Source: an uncultured Collinsella sp.
Lineage (GTDB): Bacteria > Actinomycetota > Coriobacteriia > Coriobacteriales > Coriobacteriaceae
Direction: 5' to 3'
Assembly (NCBI GenBank): GCA_900556675.1
Contig: USQE01000014.1
Coordinates: 1 to 13,048 of the forward strand
DNA: 13,048 nt
The position numbers and the translations under genes were made by a program. How positions within the stretch are numbered: the first letter of the stretch is position 1; every line of letters begins with the position of its first letter. The notes below the pieces were generated by a model. It saw nothing but the letters and a program-made list of their open reading frames with translations, made no database searches and was not told the origin of the DNA. Below, piece by piece: positions 7,345 through 13,048 of this stretch.

Positions 7345-9228
7345 ATGGGTACCCGCGAGCGACATATCGGCCACGCGGCCGCCCGGACCGCGCCGGTTGC
7401 GGATCCCAGGGGCGGCAGGTTGTTCGCCATGCCGCGATTCCTAGTTGGTATAACGCATCGTGCATATCGCCATCGCGTCTTTGCTATCGCCGGTGTCACC
7501 ACCGCGCTGTTCCTTATACTTTTGGCAGTCTTGCCGGCGTTGTTCGCCTCCGATTCCAAGCTTTCCAATGCCGTGCCCGCCTATAGCGAGGTGTCCGAAG
7601 AGGTCGTGGATGCGCTCGTCCACTCGAGCTCTCTCCCGTTGCTTGTCGCCGCAATTGTATTTTCGATCTGGGGCGTATCGGTCTATCTGCGCTGTTTGGA
7701 CTATGTGTTGCGCCGCCGTCTTGTTGCCATCGCCACCATCTGCGCCCTGTGGATGATCGAAGTCATTCTCAAGTACAAGTCGTTCACGCCGTTCTATGCC
7801 ACCGTGCTGTGGTACCTGTACTACGTGCCCATGACGCTCATTCCACTGCTCTACCAGTTGTGTGGTCTGCGCCTTGCGGGCCTGGAGCAACACCGCCTGG
7901 GTCGCCGCTACTGCGCTGCGCTGTGGATTGTGGCCATCCTGCTTATCGGATTTGTGCTCACCAACGATTTTCACCAGCAGGTCTTCCGCTTTGACCGTAC
8001 AAGCGACACCTGGAGCAACGACTACACGTATGGCTGGGGATATTTCGCCGTCCTCGTGTGGACGGCCTTTAACTTCGTGGCCTTTTTTATCCTGGTTGGC
8101 CGGTCCTCGTCCTTTCGCATCCAGCGATTCTCGGGCACGGCGGCGCTCGTACTGCTGGGCGGCGCATTCTTTGCCATCTCATATGCTCTGCGCGTGCCCT
8201 GGGCATGGAGGCTCAACTTCTCGCTCGTCTATTGCGTCTTGTGCGTGGTGGCGATGGAAATCTGTCTCGATTGCGGTGTCGTTCCGTCGTATCACGACAT
8301 CGCCGGCATCTTCGACACCTTGCCGCTCGACCTCAAAGTTCTAACGCGCGACCTGCAGGAAGTCTATGCCACGCCGGTGTCAAAGCCAATGCCGGTAGGC
8401 GTGCGCGAGGAGTTGCGGACCCAGGAGCACGGCCGCGCCCATGCCTTTGCCGTGGCGTCCGATCCCGATGTAATGTATCGTGCCTTTCCACTGCTGGGCG
8501 GATCGGCCCTGCTTGCCCAAGACGTGTCGGAGCTCAATGAGCTTAACCGTGAACTGGCACATCGTCGCATGGAGCTGCAGCGTCAAAACGAGCTACTCGC
8601 CGCCGACTACGACCTTAAGACGCATTTGGCAGATCAAGAGGCCGAGACCTTGCTGGTCCAAGACGTAGACCAGGCGCTTGCCCGCGCGCTCGAAGGGATG
8701 TACGACCTGCTGAGCTCGCTGCCGCCGTTGACCGATGAGGCATCTTCGCACGAGCGTTACCGCATGCTGCAGCGCGCCAAGATGCTCGTCGCCTATTGCA
8801 AGCGCAAGGGGTCGCTCACGTTGGCACAGCACGGGGAGAGCGGTTTTGATCGCGACCGCATTCAGCTCATTGCCAACGAGCTCGCAAGCGACCTGCGCAC
8901 CATCGATATCGATTGCGCCTCGATTATCGCCATACGGCGCCCGATGCACGCCAGTACGGTAAGCGCCCTGTACGACTGCGTGTATGACTTTGCGTTTTTT
9001 GCCTACACCACCGACCATCCGGCGCTTATGTATCACTTGGGCGACCATGACCGATGCAGTGTCGAGCTGCGCGCCACGCTTTTTTCCAACGATGATGAAG
9101 ATCTTTCGCAGACGCCCGCTGCGCAAGAGCTCGAAAGCGCTCTGCAGGGGCGCAACGTGGCATACCGCCTTGAGGGCGAGCCCGGCCAGCTGCGCATGAT
9201 CGTTTTGATGCCGAGGGCGGGTGAGTGA
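7345..9228 (+). CDS. Membrane sensor with 7TM region and degenerate kinase-like C-terminus
   Basis: Probable sensor or regulatory partner of the kinase encoded next. With ATG 7345 it has 627 residues: a basic tail, then eight hydrophobic segments by eye (about 45-67, 97-116, 124-143, 151-177, 188-205, 231-252, 264-283, 290-311). FVLTNDFHQ (203-211) and the following YGWGYF resemble the histidine kinase N-terminal 7TM module. A Glu/Leu-rich coiled coil (about 395-440) leads into a 190-residue domain placed like a kinase core, but I see no HD-type phosphoacceptor box, no N-box Asn and no GxG lid; ALYDCVYDFAFFAYTTDH (541-558) lies where an N-box would be. It overlaps the kinase gene by 4 nt. The start is uncertain: a TACACT (7330-7335) just upstream suggests a near-leaderless start, ATG 7429 is the alternative, and an in-frame ATG at 7258 lies inside the preceding hairpin and is unlikely. 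Confidence 0.75.
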   Translation: MGTRERHIGHAAARTAPVADPRGGRLFAMPRFLVGITHRAYRHRVFAIAGVTTALFLILLAVLPALFASDSKLSNAVPAYSEVSEEVVDALVHSSSLPLLVAAIVFSIWGVSVYLRCLDYVLRRRLVAIATICALWMIEVILKYKSFTPFYATVLWYLYYVPMTLIPLLYQLCGLRLAGLEQHRLGRRYCAALWIVAILLIGFVLTNDFHQQVFRFDRTSDTWSNDYTYGWGYFAVLVWTAFNFVAFFILVGRSSSFRIQRFSGTAALVLLGGAFFAISYALRVPWAWRLNFSLVYCVLCVVAMEICLDCGVVPSYHDIAGIFDTLPLDLKVLTRDLQEVYATPVSKPMPVGVREELRTQEHGRAHAFAVASDPDVMYRAFPLLGGSALLAQDVSELNELNRELAHRRMELQRQNELLAADYDLKTHLADQEAETLLVQDVDQALARALEGMYDLLSSLPPLTDEASSHERYRMLQRAKMLVAYCKRKGSLTLAQHGESGFDRDRIQLIANELASDLRTIDIDCASIIAIRRPMHASTVSALYDCVYDFAFFAYTTDHPALMYHLGDHDRCSVELRATLFSNDDEDLSQTPAAQELESALQGRNVAYRLEGEPGQLRMIVLMPRAGE

Positions 9229-10724
9229 CGATGCAGATTTCGCTCATCCTTCCCCAAATCGTTGCGCTCGATGTTGTCTTTGCCCTGGCTGCGTGTTTGC
9301 AGACGATTCATGTCCCGCTCATCGCATCGCGCCGCTCGTCCTATAACCGTAAGGGGATTTGCGCCTACGAGGCGAGCCTTGTGCTTCACCTGGTGGTTTC
9401 GGCGCTTATCCTATTCGCGTCGTCTGGCTCGTATCTGGTGGCGCCGCTTGACGTTTGCGCCAGGGCAATGGGCGGAGCGTTGTGGCTCAATGCCGCAATC
9501 TTTGCTTATGGCGTGGTACTTATGGTGCACTATCGTCGCCCCGTCATGCTGGTCGAGCTGTTGCTTGTTGTCGCCGTTACACCACCGGTGGTTTTTGCCA
9601 TGGGCCCGGCGTGGACCGTTGTCCTTATCGCAGAGGGAGCGTTCTTCCTGTTCCGTTCCATCGCGGCGCTCTTGATGGACGTCCGTAACCGCCAGGAGGA
9701 TATCACTGCGTTCTCGACGATCGAGACCATCAACGTGATTCCCGTGGGCATCCTGTATCTAGACCAGAGGGGCCGTCCGCTGCTCATGAACCGCTGCATG
9801 CGCAAAAACCTCGTTGAGCTTCACATGCCAACCGATCTACGCGACATGAGCGGCACATGGAACGACCTGCGCAAACTTAGCATGCAAATGCCCGAAAGCA
9901 GTAGGAACCGTGTGCGGATTAATCTGGACCGTTTTGGTGAGGCGCGTGCGGTAATCGAGGTCTCTCCCGCCGAGATTCGCCTGTTTGTGTGCGATCGTGT
10001 TATGGTTTCGGGCCGTTCGTTCGAGCGCATTATCGGACTGGACGTGACGGAGTATGCGCATGCCCACGACCGCCTGGCGCAAGCCAATCACCTGCTTGAG
10101 CTTGCGGGCCAAGAGCTCCAGGCCCAGATCGAAGAAGTCAAAAAGGTTGCCGACAATGCGGCCTACCTACGTATGCGTGCCCGCGTTCACGATGTAATCG
10201 GGCAGCGTCTGTCCATTCTTCATCGCTATTTGGAGGAGGGGCGTCTGGACGATGAGTCACTCGAGCAGATTGACCCGTTGCTACGCTCAATTGCCGCCGA
10301 CCTGCGCAGTGGTGGTGCCAGCGAGCCTGCAGAGCAGCTGGGTGATATCGTCCATGCTTTTGGCCTGGTTAGTGTGCATATCGATGTTGAGGGTGTGCTG
10401 CCTGAGGACGCGCGTGTCGCCGCCGCATTTTTGCAGATTATCCGCGAGGCCTCGACCAATGCCACCAAGCATGCGCAGGCGCATCGGGTCCACGTGCGCC
10501 TGTGGCAGGAGGGGACGTATGCTGGCACCGTCGCGCGCATGACGATTTCTAACGACGGGTCTCCGGCCCCCGTATCGTATCGCGAGGGAACGGGTATCCC
10601 AGGTATGAGGCATGTCGCGCAAGATCTGGGTGGCAGCCTAGAGGTCCATGCCGCCCCGCCCTTTACGCTTGCGGTATCCATTCCGCTTAACGCCAACGAC
10701 ACGTCCCAAAGGAGAAACTCATGA
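9225..10724 (+). CDS. Sensor histidine kinase, NarL-type GHKL
   Basis: Membrane kinase that should phosphorylate the response regulator encoded next. From GTG 9225 it has 499 residues: about five membrane helices (9-30, 50-72, 83-101, 108-126, 129-150), a PAS-like segment around INVIPVGILYLDQRGRPLLMN (169-189), a coiled coil (280-310), the phosphoacceptor box RARVHDVIGQRLSILHRYL (318-336) with His322, and an ATPase domain with N-box REASTNATKHA (407-417, Asn412), ISNDG (441-445) and the lid GTGIPGMRH (455-463). All catalytic motifs look intact. GTG 9225 has GAGGG (9213-9217) well spaced and gives a GTGA overlap with the previous gene; ATG 9231 is a possible start two codons on. It overlaps the regulator gene in ATGA. 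The signal is unknown. Confidence 0.9.
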   Translation: MTMQISLILPQIVALDVVFALAACLQTIHVPLIASRRSSYNRKGICAYEASLVLHLVVSALILFASSGSYLVAPLDVCARAMGGALWLNAAIFAYGVVLMVHYRRPVMLVELLLVVAVTPPVVFAMGPAWTVVLIAEGAFFLFRSIAALLMDVRNRQEDITAFSTIETINVIPVGILYLDQRGRPLLMNRCMRKNLVELHMPTDLRDMSGTWNDLRKLSMQMPESSRNRVRINLDRFGEARAVIEVSPAEIRLFVCDRVMVSGRSFERIIGLDVTEYAHAHDRLAQANHLLELAGQELQAQIEEVKKVADNAAYLRMRARVHDVIGQRLSILHRYLEEGRLDDESLEQIDPLLRSIAADLRSGGASEPAEQLGDIVHAFGLVSVHIDVEGVLPEDARVAAAFLQIIREASTNATKHAQAHRVHVRLWQEGTYAGTVARMTISNDGSPAPVSYREGTGIPGMRHVAQDLGGSLEVHAAPPFTLAVSIPLNANDTSQRRNS

Positions 10725-11341
10725 TCCGCGTGTTAATTGTCGAAGACCAGGCCATTCTGCGCGAAAGCCTGGCGCGCTCCGTTGGCGACCAGCCCGATAT
10801 GACCGTCGTCGCCGCGATCGCCGATGCCTCCGAGGCCTTGGGCGTCGCGCTCAAGGAGCGCCCGGACATGATACTGATGGACGTGTGCACCGAACACGAT
10901 TCAAACGGCATCGTGGCGGCGGCGCGCATTAAGGAGCAGCTGCCCGAGTGTCGCATCATTATCATGACCGGCATGCCCGAGATCACCTTTGTCGATCAGG
11001 CCCGCGAGGCGGGCGTCGATAGCTTTGTGTACAAGAACGTCGGTATCGACGAGCTGTTCGCCGTGATGCGCTCCACGCTGGCGGGCTATTGCACGTTTCC
11101 CAAGCCGCCCGAGAGCATTTTTTCGGGCACGGCGGCACTCGACGATGTCGAGCTGTCGATTTTGCGCCTTGCCTGTGAGGGCAAAAGTCGTCGCGAGATT
11201 GCGGCCGAGCTGTTTATGAGTGAGGGCACCATCAAGCGTCGCATCTCGGAGATCCTAAGCAAGACCGGCTACGACAACATCATGCGCCTGGCCGTGCACG
11301 CAGTAACGGAGGGCAGCATCGTTCCCAACATGGAGCGCTAG
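10721..11341 (+). CDS. LuxR/NarL-type response regulator
   Basis: DNA-binding partner of the upstream kinase. The 206-residue protein has a receiver domain (1-120) with the acidic pair E8/D9, phosphoacceptor Asp54 in LMDV, Thr83 in MTG and Lys105 in YKN, then a linker and a LuxR-type helix-turn-helix (about 140-200) containing LACEGKSRREIAAELFMSEGTIKRRISEIL. The recognition helix is SEGTIKRRISEIL, where most family members have TVK-H-; Arg174 replaces the common His. AAAGGAG (10709-10715) precedes the ATG, which overlaps the kinase stop in ATGA, so kinase and regulator are translationally coupled. It is the last gene of the operon. Target promoters cannot be read; autoregulation of the operon is a reasonable guess. 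Confidence 0.92.
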   Translation: MIRVLIVEDQAILRESLARSVGDQPDMTVVAAIADASEALGVALKERPDMILMDVCTEHDSNGIVAAARIKEQLPECRIIIMTGMPEITFVDQAREAGVDSFVYKNVGIDELFAVMRSTLAGYCTFPKPPESIFSGTAALDDVELSILRLACEGKSRREIAAELFMSEGTIKRRISEILSKTGYDNIMRLAVHAVTEGSIVPNMER

Positions 11342-11367
11342 CGCTCGTTACGCATCGGCATAAAGCG

Positions 11368-11400
11368 GCGGGGCCGCAGGATTATCTCCTGCGGCCCCGC
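11368..11400. terminator. Hairpin between convergent operons
   Basis: GCGGGGCCGCAGGA (11368-11381) and its exact complement (11387-11400) form a 14 bp GC-rich stem with loop TTATC, 26 nt after the regulator stop and 50 nt from the end of the convergent lipoprotein gene. There is no T-run on the plus side. It probably serves as a two-way transcript end or insulates the convergent genes. Confidence 0.6.
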
Positions 11401-11450
11401 CTGACATGTGCGCGGATGTGTCCGCCAACCGCGGCTGATGTTACGTGCCG

Positions 11451-12293
11451 TTACGCGATGGTTGCGCTGTAGGAGGCGACGTCCTCGTAGGAATCGGTCA
11501 GGTAGGCGTCGATGCCGATGGTCGTGTTGACCAGGTCGTCAAGGCTGTCAAGCTCGCCGCTCGAGAACGTGAATTCCTCGGTGGCGTTGGTGCCGGGCAT
11601 CAGGTGAGCCGAGAACCAGGGTTCCTTCATGGTGCCGTTGACGTTGGTCTTGCCGGAAGGAGCGTAGAAGGTCAGGTCCTTGTCGCTCTTGTTGGTGATG
11701 TTGACGACAAAGCCGATGTCGCCCCAGTCGTCCTTGAACTTCTCGGTGATGGTGATGGTGCACAGGTCGTCATCGGCGACGGTGACGGCGGGGGAGATTT
11801 CGATGCTCTGGACGTCGTCGTCTTCGACGGCCTCATCGATCTCTTCTTCCTTCTCGGCGTTCTCGCGATCCTTCTTCACCGTACCGGACAGATCCTTGTC
11901 GGACTTCGTAAAGATAATCTTGTCGCCTTCCACCTCGAGGACGAGCTTGTCGTCCTTGAGCTTCAGGTCGTGCGACTCATCTTCGGCGGTAATCGTTACG
12001 GTGGTGGCGTCCTTGGCCTCCCATTTCAGGTCGGCGACCTCAAGGAACATGTCGAGGACGCCCGTGCCGTCTTCGTCGAGGATCAGGATACAGTTGAGGC
12101 CCCACTCCTTGAGCATATCCATATACTCATCGGTGAGCTCTTCGCCGTCCAAGGTTCCACCCGAGTACTGCCAGCTGCCGACGAAGTTGGCCTTGGGGTC
12201 CTTGCCGCCGCCGCTGCAGCCCGTCAGGGCAAAGGCGAGCGCCAGGACGCATGTCAGGAATGCGAGTACGGACTTTTTGAACGTTGTCTTCAT
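11451..12293 (-). CDS. Putative lipoprotein with lipocalin-like N-terminal half
   Basis: Function unknown. The 280-residue protein has a clear type II signal: basic KTTFKK, a hydrophobic stretch and the lipobox LTGC (23-26), so Cys26 would be lipidated and the protein anchored outside the cell. Residues 37-135 contain GSWQYSG, LDEDGTGVLD and DLKWEAKDATTVTI, a beta-strand pattern like small lipocalin-like secreted domains. An acidic linker (EKEEEIDEAVEDDD) then leads to a second beta-rich domain with VVNITNKSDKDLTFY, resembling Ig-like domains of secreted actinobacterial and clostridial proteins. AAAGGAGG lies 5 nt before the ATG. The SPFH gene ends 80 nt upstream on the same strand. No enzyme motif is visible. 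Confidence 0.85.
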   Translation of the reverse strand: MKTTFKKSVLAFLTCVLALAFALTGCSGGGKDPKANFVGSWQYSGGTLDGEELTDEYMDMLKEWGLNCILILDEDGTGVLDMFLEVADLKWEAKDATTVTITAEDESHDLKLKDDKLVLEVEGDKIIFTKSDKDLSGTVKKDRENAEKEEEIDEAVEDDDVQSIEISPAVTVADDDLCTITITEKFKDDWGDIGFVVNITNKSDKDLTFYAPSGKTNVNGTMKEPWFSAHLMPGTNATEEFTFSSGELDSLDDLVNTTIGIDAYLTDSYEDVASYSATIA

Positions 12294-12298
12294 GGTGT

Positions 12299-12306
12299 CC
12301 TCCTTT
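12299..12306 (-). promoter_or_regulatory. Strong ribosome binding site of the lipoprotein gene
   Basis: The minus strand reads AAAGGAGG, 5 nt before ATG 12293; it fixes this start. Confidence 0.75.
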
Positions 12307-12373
12307 ATCGAACGAAACCCATAGAAGCAAATGCAGGGGTGGCGGAACCCCCGCCAATTACCAGATAAAGGGG

Positions 12374-13048
12374 CTAGGGCCTGGGTGTTCCGCAGTTGCT
12401 GCAGAACTTGCCGCCGTTTTCGCTACCGCAGTTGGGGCAGAACCACTTGGCCGGTGCCGGGGCGGGTGCGGGGCTGCCGCACTCGGAGCAGAACTTGCCG
12501 GTGTTGGTGGCGCCGCAGCTGCAGGTCCATGCGCCGGCCGCAGGTGCGGCAGCGGGAGCCGGTGCGGGGGCGGGTGTCGGAGCCGGCTGCGGGGCGGCCT
12601 GCTGCTGTGCCTGGCCGGCGGCAAACAGCTGGCTGGCGTTCATGCCGCCCATGCCACCTGCCATGCCCATGCCCATAAAGCCTGCCATCGCGCCGTTGGG
12701 GTTGGCCGCTGCCGCGCGCATCGCGTCGCTCTGGGCGCTGGCGATGTTGGCGGCCGCCATGGTGGGATCGCGCATGACTGCGGCCTTCTGCAGGTCCTTG
12801 ATCATCTGCTCGTCTTCTTGCGAGGCGGCGATGGAGTTGACGCCAAAGCTCACGATCTCGACACCGCGCAGGTCACGCCAGTCGGCCGAGAGGACCTCGT
12901 TGAGCGCGCGGGCGAGTTCGGTGGTGTGGCCGGGAATAGCGCTGTAGCGGATGCCCATCTCCGAGATCTTGGCAAAGGCGGGCTGCAGAGCGGTGAGCAG
13001 CTCGGACTTAAGCTGGCTGTCGATCTTATCGCGCGTGTAGCTATCGGT
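12374..13048 (-). CDS. SPFH domain protein with C-terminal zinc ribbons, partial
   Basis: C-terminal 224 residues of a protein whose start lies beyond the right edge. The visible part begins in an alpha/beta and helical region (TDSYTRDKIDSQLKSEL, then a stretch ending in WRDLRGVEIVSFGVNSIAA) typical of SPFH-domain proteins of the YdjL/virion-core-like group, followed by a helix rich in Ala, Glu and Gln, a Met/Gly-rich segment (MAGFMGMGMAGGMGGM), an Ala/Pro linker, and two zinc ribbons. The first has TCSC and FCSEC, the second FCPNC and FCSNC, so the pairs are CxC and CxxC in the first and CxxC twice in the second. Such proteins are thought to act as cytoplasmic or membrane scaffolds; the actual role is unknown. 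The 80 nt gap to the lipoprotein gene suggests they may share a transcript. Confidence 0.82.
   Translation of the reverse strand, partial: TDSYTRDKIDSQLKSELLTALQPAFAKISEMGIRYSAIPGHTTELARALNEVLSADWRDLRGVEIVSFGVNSIAASQEDEQMIKDLQKAAVMRDPTMAAANIASAQSDAMRAAAANPNGAMAGFMGMGMAGGMGGMNASQLFAAGQAQQQAAPQPAPTPAPAPAPAAAPAAGAWTCSCGATNTGKFCSECGSPAPAPAPAKWFCPNCGSENGGKFCSNCGTPRP

Noticed and set aside
11445..12368. Open frame on the plus strand opposite the lipoprotein gene
   Set aside because: The minus strand has a lipobox signal peptide and a strong ribosome site; the plus translation is a low-complexity Val/Gly/Asp shadow.

Overview
The window is about 13 kb of GC-rich, densely coded bacterial DNA. Gene content, NarL-type kinases with a 7TM sensor relative, GH1 phospho-glucosidase sequence, a DUF4867 protein and short intergenic palindromes suggest a gut actinobacterium of the class Coriobacteriia, most likely Collinsella or a close relative. 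That assignment is an inference from protein style and intergenic repeats; no rRNA or other marker gene is present.

Layout. (1) 1-1765, minus: an OatA-like membrane acyltransferase (acyltransferase-3 domain followed by an SGNH domain), cut by the left edge. (2) 1766-1951: divergent intergenic region with a promoter and an operator-like palindrome. (3) 1952-3926, plus: ribokinase and nucleoside hydrolase, 4 bp apart, a ribonucleoside salvage pair. (4) 3927-4578: a long hairpin, luxS, and an intrinsic terminator. (5) 4663-5307: a DUF4867 family protein. (6) 5308-5651: a cluster of inverted repeats (two modules with an 81 bp period, plus a 25 bp near-palindrome) and a candidate promoter. (7) 5652-7082: a GH1 6-phospho-beta-glucosidase, followed directly by a 104 nt imperfect hairpin that begins at its stop codon. 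(8) 7345-11341, plus: a translationally coupled three-gene signalling operon, made of a membrane protein with an eroded kinase-like tail, a GHKL sensor histidine kinase and a LuxR-type response regulator. (9) 11451-13048, minus: a small lipoprotein and, upstream of it, the C-terminal part of an SPFH protein with two zinc ribbons, cut by the right edge.

Functionally, ribokinase and nucleoside hydrolase would free ribose from nucleosides and phosphorylate it. LuxS handles another ribose conjugate, S-ribosylhomocysteine, but has its own hairpin leader and terminator. The phospho-glucosidase implies a PTS for beta-glucosides elsewhere in the genome, since none is here. The signalling operon has no neighbouring target gene that reveals its signal.

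The best candidates for something undescribed are the three-gene signalling system with a presumptive pseudokinase, the 81 bp-period inverted-repeat modules, and the long hairpin fused to the bglA stop codon. All positions and translations were worked out by hand from the sequence; family assignments rest on recognised motifs, not on searches.
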